NCBI RefSeq assembly: GCF_000003605.2
Contig: NW_003138322.1
Coordinates: 152,601-190,180 of the forward strand
Reading direction: 5' to 3'
From: Saccoglossus kowalevskii
Taxonomy: Eukaryota; Hemichordata; Enteropneusta; Harrimaniidae
Length of the DNA: 37,580 nt
The notes under the pieces are model-generated. The model made no database searches. It worked only from the letters and a program-made list of their open reading frames with translations, and was not told the DNA's origin. Position numbers and translations under genes: made by a program. Of this stretch, positions 1 to 9,102 are shown piece by piece (the first letter of the stretch is position 1; the number at the start of each line of letters is the position of its first letter).

Positions 1-492
1 TATGACGGGTTTACGTAAAGCGTGGTTTCCATTTGGCAATGAATATAAAATTGGTATTTTAATCCGTACATGTTTATGTTGAGACTTACATGTTCGCTGG
101 CCGATTTAGATGCTAGCAAAATAACCCAGGGTTTGCCGTTGAAACTGACATTGCATAGCAACGGAATCACGGCAAACACTTCGCCACTGCAGGAAAACGC
201 GATACTTAGCATATCACACTGAAAAACATAAAGAACATACGAAACCGCATGGCAATGGTGGCGCTATTTATACTTGCTGGATATATACTGATTGACGTCA
301 ACATTGAGGGACATCCGGTCGTGTGTTTTTTTTTACACTGAAAAATATTAATCTACAAATACACGTCAGTAAACGTGTTATACCCTGAATTTGACAAGGT
401 TATAGAATTTTCTACAAACCCTCCATTGCGGTTTCGCTGAATCGTGTTACGAAAAGCTGTATTTCACTGCAGTTAAATTGAGTCATTTGATT

Positions 493-576
493 GGGCGTGC
501 CGAGGAGCTGGCGCCACCAATCAGCGTTGCTGTATCATAAATGTGAACGTCTGGGGTTCTCACATATTAAAACAAT
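493..576 (+). promoter_or_regulatory. Possible plus-strand promoter with CCAAT box and YY1-like start context
   Basis: A CCAAT box (CCAATCAG) lies near 516-524 inside a locally GC-richer stretch. About 50 bases further is an ATG at 574 in the context AAACAATGGCGGCG, which resembles the YY1 motif often found at animal start sites. A perfect cAMP-response element, TGACGTCA, lies upstream at 293-300. These motifs are seen directly; promoter activity is inferred. The arrangement would drive plus-strand transcription toward the broken zinc-finger-like segment that follows. Confidence 0.35.
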
Positions 577-1140
577 GGCGGCGTGTAGGCTTTGCGCTGA
601 TTCACCCAGAGTCAAGAACAGAAGGGTCTATATTCGTTGACACGTTTCCAAAATGTTTTATTCCAACGTTGAAAATTGTTTGTGGGCAAGTGAATGACGA
701 TGGAATGTCTAAATGTTTGTGCAAACATATCGATTTGCCCGATTCGATTTCGTTGCAACAAATACATCATTTGCCTAAGATACAGCACTAAGCGCTTTCT
801 TTTGATCGTCAGAAAACTCGTCCACAGCGCAAAAAGCTAGCAACACGTTGATTTCTATATTCCAAGATTTTAATTTTACCAAGTAGTGTGTAGTTTCTAT
901 CATGAGTTCTGATTGGGTAATGCAAATGAGCCCAAGTGAATCTTATAATCGTTTGAGGGCGTGCGACATACAGTCAATCGTGGTGAAATCTGCCAAGGGT
1001 TAATGTTGAGGCTTCGGCCGAATAAATGGTCCTTGGCTGACGAAGATGACATATCAAAAGAAAAATGCCAACTATCACAGTCAAACGATCCGTTGGAGGT
1101 AATATTAAGCCAACCGCTAACAGAATTCACGAGGTATTAG
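574..1140 (+). pseudogene. ZAD-like zinc-finger N-terminal segment, frame broken
   Basis: From the ATG at 574 the first frame reads MAACRLCADSPRVKNRR and stops soon after. A frame shifted by one base continues with SIFVDTFPKCF, then VCGQVNDDGMSKCLC, ending near 791. The order CRLC, SIF-D, then V-DDG-- and a Cys pair is that of a ZAD (zinc-finger associated) domain, but only if a frame change is allowed. A later frame at 1003-1140 gives an acidic, serine-rich 45-residue stretch beginning MLRLRPNKWSLADEDD. No C2H2 fingers follow before the tail-to-tail fucosyltransferase gene. A plus-strand AATAAA is at 1787-1792. It could be a decayed gene, an assembly indel, or chance. The ZAD reading is an inference. 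Confidence 0.25.
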
Positions 1141-1835
1141 AAACCGAAATTATCATCTAACTGCAAGGCCGTCATTCGTTGCCTCCATATACTGAATACA
1201 ATCCATCGGTTCCAGGCCTATATACAGAATTCACTAAACCAAATGTGAGACAACAGACAGAGAATGCTTTTAAAATTAATAAAAAAATCCTTACTACTCT
1301 TATGAAATAATTATTACACTAAATCAATTAAGCACTTCACATGTGTTGTCTCAGCGATATGTTCTATTTAGGGTTTCGATATAAACAAAAACCTAACCTA
1401 GGTGGTAACCCAGGATTAAATACATAATAATAGTATATCATATGGGCACAAAATAATACTCCTCATCTAATATATTTAATATAGCACTGTTTACTATGGT
1501 CAGGCAATTATCAGTCGTTAACACTTTCAATAACACTGAATATTGATTATAATAAGTACACTGTAGACAGTATTTCGTGAAACATTCCAATGTCATTATT
1601 TATACTGTAAATGTATTAGAATATGTTATCTACAGAAATCTGTAGACAGAACATGATAAATAACAATTGTACAATATTGTTATCTTGGAAATTCCAAACC
1701 AAAACATACACCATGTTTTTTTTTCTGAAATGTAAACTAACATCATGTGTAATTTACTTCAAATATATATGGTGTTAGTGATATACAATAAAGCGCATCT
1801 GTATTGTCTCTGTGTCTTCGGACTAGATCTTTACA
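1141..1835. other. Gene-free 3' flank between convergent transcripts
   Basis: No coding frame is supported here. A plus-strand AATAAA at 1787-1792 is followed by a T/G-rich stretch, as at a polyadenylation site, but this hexamer is common in A+T-rich DNA. A short perfect hairpin, CTACAGA-AA-TCTGTAG, lies at 1630-1645. The 3' UTR of the minus-strand fucosyltransferase gene must lie here; no minus-strand AATAAA was found, only the ATTAAA variant (TTTAAT at 1475-1480 on the plus strand). Confidence 0.4.
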
Positions 1836-1984
1836 TCACCTTACTACTATTGGTAATTGTCTAACTGCGTCTGGAAAGCCAGGTAATCTCCATGACATGA
1901 TAGAGGTTTTGTTATAAGATGTTCGAAAAAACTTGACAAAAAAAGACCATCTCGAAGTTGCGCTACCTATAAAATAATCAGCTC
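1836..1984 (-). CDS. Fucosyltransferase exon 5 (C terminus)
   Basis: 149 bases from the acceptor TTCATTTCAG to the stop TGA at 1836-1838. It encodes ADYFIGSATSRWSFFVKFFR and a short basic tail ending QLPIVVR. The pyrimidine-rich tract before the acceptor is made largely of an (ATTC)n microsatellite read on this strand. Confidence 0.8.
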
Positions 1985-3970
1985 CTGAAATGAATGAATG
2001 AATGAATGAATGAGTAAATAAGTAAGGAAGCACGCGACCAAACAAAAGCACGAGTGAATAAACAAACAAACAAACCAATGTCCAGTATATTACTTACTTT
2101 GTGCTATTTCTTGTTCTATCAACGACCAAACATAATTGTCCTCTTTGTATTTGGCCGGTAATTTGATATCATTTTCAGTTTTCACATTGGAAAATATTTC
2201 CTTTAATATTGTAACCATTTCCTAAGAAAATAAGTCATTAGATAATTTGATCTTTGTGTGTTTATTTATTAATATAATCTGCTTACAATAAAATAAAATA
2301 ATATTTAAATCGATTAGAACGATTCGCACTTTTAAAACATAAATATTTTTAATTACATACGTGTTTGTACTCTGGTGTGGCAATATACAAGTTGGTGATA
2401 TTTTTCTGCTTGAGATAATTTTTTACAGCGACAGCAATATCCATGCTCATTTCAGAAAGTATATTCAAACTCTTCTGTGTTCCTTCAGAGCAATGTAAAT
2501 CATACATAGTTTCGCTGCAACTAACAACAGATTAAGTTGTGAGTATTAGATACTTAAAATAAATCGTCCCTACAATGGGTCTATGTGCGGTGGTAGTTCT
2601 GTGAACGGACATTCCTGAATTGTTATTACCGACATTACAAACTGTTATATATATATAGTGTCAATTACTTACTATTCAGCAGTTTTGTTCCGCCAATGAA
2701 ACACAGCGAATTGTAATTTTCCAAATAACTGATTGATAGCAGTAACAGCCATTTCTTTGATATAAGACGCCTTCATCATATTATGACCAATTTTTTGGAT
2801 TATGTTGTTATAAACGGGCTCTTGAAAATCTGTAGGAAATTTCGTCGTTTGTATGGTTGTAAGATAAATTATACATCTTACATTGTTGGAAATATTGAGT
2901 GGATGTTCACTTAGACCTTCCTGATAAGCTCGTACCTTGACCCCTGATGGGAATCGTATTCCGGGAACGTACCTCTGCATTAATTGTGCATTTCGATCAT
3001 ATATCTTTATTTTGTAATCGGCGTTCGACGCGTTGATATCCGTGTATCCAAGTAACACACTTTCTGGCGAAATGTTTCTACCACAGTTATCAATGAACTC
3101 TTCTATTGTAGCTAACCCTACAATCCGTTTAAGACGTCTATAATCAAATGTTTCATTGATGTTTCGTTTAACGGAGGCATCTTGTAAATGGTTGTTATGG
3201 AACGGTACTGTCACAATAGACCGATTCTGATGCATCGCAAAAACAAGACCGCTGGCAAATGGCAAATACTGACCGCCACAAGGACCACCACCATAGAAGA
3301 TTAGTGGGAATAGATACCTCCGAGATAATCTGTCATTTGAGCCTCTTAGTTTTGGAATTATATTAGGTTCATTTAAGTATGTATCCTGTATACGATTTGA
3401 CAAATTTTGTGCTTTGCTGGAGTCATTAAGTCTTGAACGAGTGTTAGATGTTCTGGTTGCTTCTGGTGAATGTAATTGAATCATCTGCTTATTATATGAC
3501 GTCCTGGTTGGATATTTCCATTTTGGGAATGATGACTGATTTGAAACAGAAACAAAAACATTATGTTTATTTACAGTTTTGCTGTTACAGTTAGGCGCAA
3601 ATTCTCAGTAGTTTAGGACACTGCACAGTAACATCTAGGCAATTTACTTTCTAAACACTACAGTACAGCGACTGACAATTCAAGGGCGGTGGTCTTCGCG
3701 CCGCGTCCTGTTCGATGTGGGACTCGAAGCGACGTCACACAGCACGTGTAAAATATACATGGTTTGTTTACGCGAAAACGTTTTGATTTAACTTGATATC
3801 CGAAGCAGTTCAAAGCAATAATAGGAAAGACTAACACTACATATACTTACAGTTGACTTAAACATTGTAGCGCCCGTGTAAACCAATAATATATATATTC
3901 CGAGAAAGGAAAGAGATGGAATAAGCATAACCTTGTAATTCATTGTGTTTTGAGATCGCTGGTAATACAT
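1836..3970 (-). CDS. O-fucosyltransferase-family glycosyltransferase, five exons, complete
   Basis: The five joined exons (3851-3970, 2673-3535, 2361-2514, 2098-2221, 1836-1984) give 469 residues. After a short lysine/arginine-containing N terminus, residues about 13-36 form one hydrophobic segment, so this is a type II membrane protein of the ER/Golgi lumen. A linker of about 75 residues follows. The catalytic fold then opens with LIFYGGGPCGGQYLPFASG and later NRSIVTVPFH, matching the PC-GRFGNQ and NRT--VPP region of protein O-fucosyltransferase 1. FHWRN corresponds to the HLR catalytic arginine motif. YIATPEYKH fits the second Rossmann half, and RADYFIGSATSRWSFFVKFFR matches the C-terminal ADHFIGN--S-F--FVKRER block. 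It should transfer fucose from GDP-fucose. The acceptor is unknown and divergence from POFUT1 is large, so it may be an invertebrate-specific paralogue. No ER-retention signal ends the chain. Confidence 0.85.
1988..2016. repeat. (ATGA)n microsatellite at a splice acceptor
   Basis: About six ATGA units on the plus strand. Read on the minus strand it is (ATTC)n directly before the last fucosyltransferase acceptor, so repeat length sets the length of the pyrimidine tract. Confidence 0.9.
2098..2221 (-). CDS. Fucosyltransferase exon 4
   Basis: 124 bases between the acceptor TTTTCTTAG and the donor CACAAA|GTAAGTAATA. It encodes 41 residues beginning EMVTILKEIFSNV and ending SLIEQEIAQ, plus one base of the next codon. 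EQEIA sits where the family has the helix just before the C-terminal ADHFIGN-like block. Confidence 0.8.
2361..2514 (-). CDS. Fucosyltransferase exon 3
   Basis: 154 bases between the acceptor TTAGTTGCAG and the donor AAACAC|GTATGTAAT. It completes the split tyrosine codon and encodes ETMYDLHCSEG through YIATPEYKH. It includes a predicted helix and the strand before the second nucleotide-sugar site. It leaves in phase 0. Confidence 0.8.
2673..3535 (-). CDS. Fucosyltransferase exon 2 (stem and N-terminal catalytic half)
   Basis: 863 bases between the acceptor TTTCAAATCAG and the donor GAATA|GTAAGTAATT. It enters in phase 0 and leaves two bases (TA) to be completed to TAC by exon 3. It carries the serine/asparagine-rich stem, the glycine-rich GGGPCGGQ motif, several N-x-S/T sequons and the FHWRN motif. 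Reading straight through the donor gives a stop immediately, which supports the splice. Confidence 0.85.
3660..3760. promoter_or_regulatory. CpG-richer segment with CRE-like site and E-box in intron 1
   Basis: Within the first intron of the fucosyltransferase gene there is a short cluster of CG dinucleotides (3685-3740) with ACGTCA next to CACGTG. It could be an intronic enhancer or an alternative promoter. Only the motifs are visible; function is inferred. Confidence 0.25.
3851..3970 (-). CDS. Fucosyltransferase exon 1 (signal anchor)
   Basis: Forty codons from the ATG at 3968-3970 to the donor ACT|GTAAGTATA. It encodes MYYQRSQNTMNYKVM and then the hydrophobic anchor IPSLSFLGIYILLVYTGATM. 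An in-frame ATG ten codons further in (MNYKV) is an alternative start that would leave the anchor intact. The exon ends in phase 0. Confidence 0.75.
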
Positions 3971-4369
3971 TCTAGAGCGGAGACAAATCAAAGTGGGAGT
4001 GACAGCAAATACCGTGTTGCCACGTGTTACCCACTACAAATCGAGAACTAATTATAAGCTGTGCAAACCGAAGTAGATAATCCCAACTGCTCATCGTAGC
4101 ATGGGTAACATACTGTGGTAAACGTTTTAATCTTGAATTTAGGCCTTTTCAGACAAATACGAAAATAAATAGAAGAAAAGAAAAAACAATTTAGTGATAA
4201 TGATAGTGAGAATAGGGGGAGCCATGGAGAAGAAAAAACTGAAACAAATAACCTAAAGTAAATAACACCATGTCATATATTACGTCAGTTATCAGAAGCA
4301 ATTAGTTCATAAAATACTATATAATCAATGCATATATTCACAATGCAATGACATAACTCAATAAAATAC

Positions 4370-4436
<67 letters not shown>

Positions 4437-6060
4437 CATTGTGGTAAAAGAAAATAGTGTTTGTTTATAAGTTTCAAAAATCTTGAGCAAGTGATGCAGA
4501 TTTTTAAAATATAGTCCAATGGTGGTATAACATCAGGTATGAATTGTGATATTCGGTTGTGAGTCGCGAGTTAATATGTTCTATGTAAGCGATAATTAGT
4601 ATCACCTGATACATGATAAGTCAAGCTGGCAATTGTTAATTAATTACAAAATAAACGGGGTGGAAATTGGACTACATAATCTCAATTTGAGTGGATTAAA
4701 CCTGGTGCTAACTTAATCTTATAATATTTAATTACGTTTAATCACGTAGGGGACATGTTCGTGATACGTTCTTTCATATAAATACATATTTTCTAGTTGT
4801 ACTGTTTAGTCAAATGATTCAAGTAAAATATAATGCGTGATTAGCAAATACACAAAATATATTCTTGGTTACATAGATCATATTTATTTTACTGTTTTAA
4901 ATTATACATACAGTTTGCGATGTTCGAATACACAGCATCTTACGACAGTATGCTCGGTAGAAGAATTAAAAGACCGCAACATCTTTTGCGATGTATAATA
5001 ATATCATATACAAAATACAATTTGAAAAATGATATTCTTGTATAGCTTCTATTCCATTATTACTAGCTTATGTTAACATTTTAGTCAGTGTTTTTATCAT
5101 TGCATGAATAATATACGTGACTAAGTGTTGTTTTGATTCACATTACATGCAATTATAATCTTTCGAAGTTGGTCCTCGAAGTTGGTCCACTTATATCTAA
5201 ATTTAAATCGTCCTTAACCACCTTATCACTGTTCAAACTTTGCAATCATTAAGGGCGATTTGAATTATTGCGGTTAAATTAACAAAACCTGAAATATCTT
5301 GGGGGGAAAAATAAGTGGGCACTGAAAAAATTCATCTTTGGCGCAATTCAATTTACTATGAAGAAGAAAATCATGACAATTTTGCGAATTTTCATATGCC
5401 CGATGCTACCCTGAATTGGCCTTAATATATATGTCCTCTAATAGTGTAAATTGGCGATGTAGAATACAATACTAACATATGGAACACACTATGGCGATGG
5501 ATTAGGAAATAAAACAAAAACAAGCCACCATGGAATGTAGAAAAATTACTGTTTTAGGTGAATATGCATTCTTACAATGACATTGCACATGCATTTTCCA
5601 CAACAATGGATATGATGTCATATTTTACCCATAACTCATTATGATATGAACTATTGTAAAGTGCAATGCATGAATGTGTGAAGATTTTACATCCGGGGGC
5701 GTAAAACTTTACCCTTTTAAAACAATGACAGTTGAAAGCAGCATTAGTTCTGTTGATTAATGTATTGATATTGGATAATAGTCAATAGTTTACAAAAGTG
5801 AACAACTCGGAGTAATTATTTATATATGATAATGCAACAAATAAATAAAAACAAAAAATGGGAAAGATAAAAGTGAAAATTATGTTATGTTTCGCGAGCA
5901 AATGAAAATGTGATTCTATTCGTTGCTACCTATTACAAACTTTCGTTCGGGCAAAAAAAAAATGAATGTGGAATAAATAATGTATGGGCAATTTAAAACA
6001 TAAATGCACGCCATTTCCCGGTAACAAGAGTTCGTGGCCATTTTCATTTTGCCTAAAACA
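3971..6060. other. Intergenic, 5' of the fucosyltransferase gene
   Basis: The fucosyltransferase promoter and 5' UTR must lie in the first few hundred bases. No TATA box is evident there. Beyond it I see only A+T-rich unique DNA, a (TG)n tract, and a 13-base direct duplication (CGAAGTTGGTCCT) near 5164-5189. Confidence 0.5.
4373..4430. repeat. (TG)n dinucleotide microsatellite
   Basis: An uninterrupted run of about 29 TG units, seen directly. Such tracts are highly length-variable in animals. Confidence 0.98.
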
Positions 6061-6109
6061 CATGTTGCAAAGTGTGGTTACGGATGCGCGTCATTGGATT
6101 TGTCCAGCA

Positions 6110-6439
6110 GCTGAGCTTATAAAGTAACACGAATACACATCCTGGTGACAGTTGTTTCAGTGTTTAAGTCGTCATTTTTGACAACTGGTAACTGTTATTA
6201 TCTTGCATTTATAACAGCATAGCATAGACACTATATATATGGTCGTGTGTATCGTGATATTACATGGAAATACGCGCTATTTTTTCCCTAACAAAGGTTT
6301 ATTGCCTTTGTCATTAATGCTTTCATTTCAGGATTTGTTCAGGTCTAGACATGCACGAAAACACATGCATAGTTCATATGAGGTCATCATAGCTAACCTC
6401 AATTCCGAATGCCGACAACTCATGCAGTGTTCGTTGTAA
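6110..6439 (+). other. TATA-like promoter motif upstream of a small unexplained open frame
   Basis: CTTATAAAG near 6116 has a TATA-box form. An open frame of 66 codons runs from the ATG at 6239 to 6439, beginning MVVCIVILHGNTRYF. It has no recognised domain and no clear signal peptide, and its composition is like translated non-coding DNA. I would not call it a gene; it is the only ORF with a plausible TATA upstream in this stretch. Confidence 0.12.
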
Positions 6440-6524
6440 TTTGCGATAATTGCCTTATCTCTGTCAGAAATACCCGTATTAAAATGATTGTCAGTTATTT
6501 TATTGCTTCTCCATCACTACGGCG

Positions 6525-7135
6525 TTAGTTTATAATTTGAACTCTGCTTTTTAATGGTCTACTTTTTATAATATATAGCCAGTTTTCAATTGAGTCCAGC
6601 CTTTAAATGACCTACTTTGCATAATATTTAGTCAGTTTTTAATTTAACTCTGTTTTTAATGGCCTACTTTTTATAATATATAGCCAGTTTCCAATTTAAC
6701 TCTGCCTTTAAATGACCTACTCTTTATAATATATAGCAAGTTTTCAATTGAGCCCAGCCTTTAAATTATATACTTTTTATAATATATAGCCAGTTTCCAA
6801 TTTAACTCTACCTTTAAATGACCTACTTTTTATAGTATATAGCCAGTTTTCAATTGAACTCTGCCTTTAAATGACCTACTTTTCATAATATATAGCCAGT
6901 TTTCAATTGAACCCTGCCTTTAAATGACCTACTTTTTATAATATATAGCCAGTTTTCAATTGAGCCCAGCCTTTAAATGACCTACTTTTTATAATATATA
7001 GCTAGTTTTCAATTGAACCCTGCCTTTAAATGACCTACTTTACATAATATATAGCCAGTTTTCAATTGAACTTTGCATAATATTTAATCGATTTATAATT
7101 GAACTCTGCATTTTAATGGCCTACTTTGCATAATA
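6525..7135 (+). repeat. 53-bp minisatellite, about ten units
   Basis: Successive units start (counted at the GCCAG motif) at 6578, 6631, 6683, 6736, 6789, 6842, 6895, 6948, 7001 and 7054. The period is 53 bases (one unit 52). The unit contains CAATTGAACTCTGCC, TTTAAATGACCTAC and TATAATATATAG. The central units are the most alike and the array decays toward both ends. Confidence 0.95.
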
Positions 7136-7137
7136 TG

Positions 7138-7226
7138 CTCCACATTCAAACGCCGAAATGCTAAGCATTTCACGCGAGGGACTCCATACTTTCTGTCCCG
7201 GCGTTCGCGACCGACTGTTGACAGTC
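7138..7226. other. GC-rich multi-stem insert within the 53-bp array
   Basis: A segment unlike its neighbours interrupts the array. It contains four nested or adjacent inverted repeats: AACGCCG (7149-7155) with CGGCGTT (7199-7205), AAATGC with GCATTT (7156-7170, loop TAA), GGGAC with GTCCC (7078+100 to 7199, i.e. 7178-7182 and 7195-7199), and GACTGT with ACAGTC (7213-7226, loop TG). The first three could form a three-way junction, with one base shared at 7199. The tandem repeat resumes after it. No known RNA family fits. Confidence 0.6.
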
Positions 7227-7285
7227 TATTCAGTTTTCAATTGAACTATGCCTTGTAATGAACTACTTTGCATAATATTTAGCCA
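7226..7285 (+). repeat. Terminal diverged 53-bp unit
   Basis: TTCAGTTTTCAATTGAACTATGCC followed by a CTACTTTGCATAATATTTAGCCAG match shows one more unit of the same repeat after the GC-rich insert. Confidence 0.7.
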
Positions 7286-7980
7286 GCGGACCAGATTGCT
7301 GTTAAATGGCGACAATCATCGCTTAATTAAATGAACTATTTGGGGAACATTGAAACATGAAATAAAACTGTGACACAAACTAGACCAACTTGATTAACCT
7401 GATACGATACATTATGTATGTATGTACAAATGTCTAAATTAATGTTGTATATGTATACGTTTTGAATATTTAATAAAGAATATTTAACAGTGTATAAATC
7501 ACAAATTTATGCCAAAATAGCTTATACATCTCCGCATTTGATATTTTGCCATTCGTTTCTTTTCAGTCTTTGTGTTTGTGTACTTGATTGATTAGACTGG
7601 AGGTTTGAATTAATTGCAACTCTGAGGACCGATGCTACAAAAGCAGTCAGGATTTATCGACGTTAGCTCACAGGTAGGTGAAGAGCTGCCAAAATGGTGT
7701 ATTGGTAAAGTGTGAACATCGACTCTGAATCTTCTGCAGAACGAACTTTGGATCATTAAAATCTATTATGATATCAAATCTAATATGGCCGACATAGATG
7801 AGACACAGGGATGCCTATTGAATCTATCTGTATTAAGGAAACAATTACTTCTAAATATTTGAGATACCGATCTATAGAGAAATGATTCTGAATTAAAGTA
7901 GAGTAGTGATACGATTTGTGAATGTTCAAAAAATAAGTACATTCCATTTGTCCATGTAGTGTATTCAAAGTTATGAATGT
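7286..7980. other. Unique A+T-rich spacer
   Basis: No gene, RNA or repeat is supported in this stretch. If the 6525-8612 complex is one mobile element, this would be part of its interior, and it carries no transposase-like frame. Confidence 0.4.
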
Positions 7981-8029
7981 GAATGAAGTTGTTTCAAAAA
8001 GTAAGAACAAGTTTTTACAGTAACTCTAG

Positions 8030-8567
8030 ACTTTATTTACCGACTGTCAACGTTACGTTCCAGACATTGCACGACTTTACTGACTTTCCATTCTTCATTA
8101 TCCAGATTCCACGCGAATTTACCGACTTTACAGGCATCGTTTCCGATTTGGAAAGTTCTTTGCGACTATGCACACAACTTTGGTAACACATTTAATCGAC
8201 CATGCAAGTAACATTACTGGCTTTCTACATTCCTTACTTTTCACGCAAATTTACCGATTGTGCAAGTAATTTTACCAACTTTCCAGGCAACTTCATTCTT
8301 TTCACACAGATTTACCTAATTTCGACACAACTTTACTGACTTTCCATGCATAATCACACATTTATCAACTGTTCAAGCAAGATTATCTACTTTCAAAGCA
8401 ACTTTAACAGCTTTCATGAAACTTCACACCAATTTTGGATGTTATTTTCGGACACTGCATGCCACACTACTTTAGTGACTTGCTGCACAACTTGACAGAC
8501 CTCGCCATTTCTTACTTTCTACAGAACTTTTCTGACTTTTCATGCAACTTTACCGAATTTACCAGTT
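8030..8567. repeat. Degenerate tandem array built on TTTACCGACTTTCCA
   Basis: Variants of ACTTTACCGACTTTCCATGCAA recur many times at uneven spacing of roughly 20-50 bases (for example near 8037, 8119, 8250, 8331 and 8549). Units are strongly diverged, so this is an old satellite-like array. Confidence 0.7.
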
Positions 8568-8612
8568 AAAAGGCAGAGTTCAATTGGAAAAAACTAAATA
8601 TTATGTAAAGTA
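8567..8612 (-). repeat. Inverted copy of the 53-bp unit
   Basis: Read on the minus strand this gives CTACTTTACATAATATTTAG, then a CAATTGAACTCTGCC match, the same order as the array at 6525-7135. It is the only inverted copy seen, and it lies immediately beyond the degenerate array. Confidence 0.7.
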
Positions 8613-9061
8613 GTTCAATCCAAAACTCATGGGGTATATAGATTATCTGAAAAGCCATGTACAAATATCAATTCCTCAGGCCCTGTACGAGGACATTATT
8701 CAAAGAAATCTGCTTAGTGGTCCATGAAAGATCAACTAAAAATAAATATATTTATTTATTTATAAATATATAATTATGTAATTAAGCATAGATTTAAACA
8801 GAAAAGGTCTGTGGATTTTCACAGAGCACTATGTACCAAGTTTTAATTGAAATCTGATAAGTGGTTATTGAACTATCAGGGGAACATACACAGACACAGA
8901 CACACTCGCACACAGACAAAGAGCCAACAGCAAAGACAGACAGAGAGCCAACAGTTAAGATAGACCGGAAAAAGTCCTTTTGTGTGACTTGGCACATTGA
9001 AGTAAAGAATTACTCGTACAATGTATTTATGAAAAATTCACACACTTTGAAGTGTTCTGTT
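8613..9061. other. Gene-free DNA with CAGA-rich stretch
   Basis: An A+T palindromic stretch lies at about 8745-8775. A cryptic CACA/CAGA simple repeat with a duplicated GAGCCAACAG motif is at 8885-8965. The frames open on both strands here come from low complexity. Confidence 0.6.
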
Positions 9062-9102
9062 TAATAATAATAATAATAATAGTAATAATAATAATAATAA
9101 TG
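9062..9102. repeat. (TAA)n trinucleotide microsatellite
   Basis: About thirteen TAA units with one interruption (TAG), seen directly. Confidence 0.95.

Noticed and set aside
7149-7205. tRNA gene (7-base closing stem)
   Set aside because: Only two inner arms, 57 bases in total, no T-loop GTTCRA in place and no usable anticodon arm.
7138-7226. Hammerhead ribozyme in the structured insert
   Set aside because: A GAAA next to a stem is present, but no CUGAUGA core occurs on either strand.
8861-9064. Threonine-rich plus-strand frame and its Cys/Val-rich opposite
   Set aside because: Both arise from the CACA/CAGA simple repeat.
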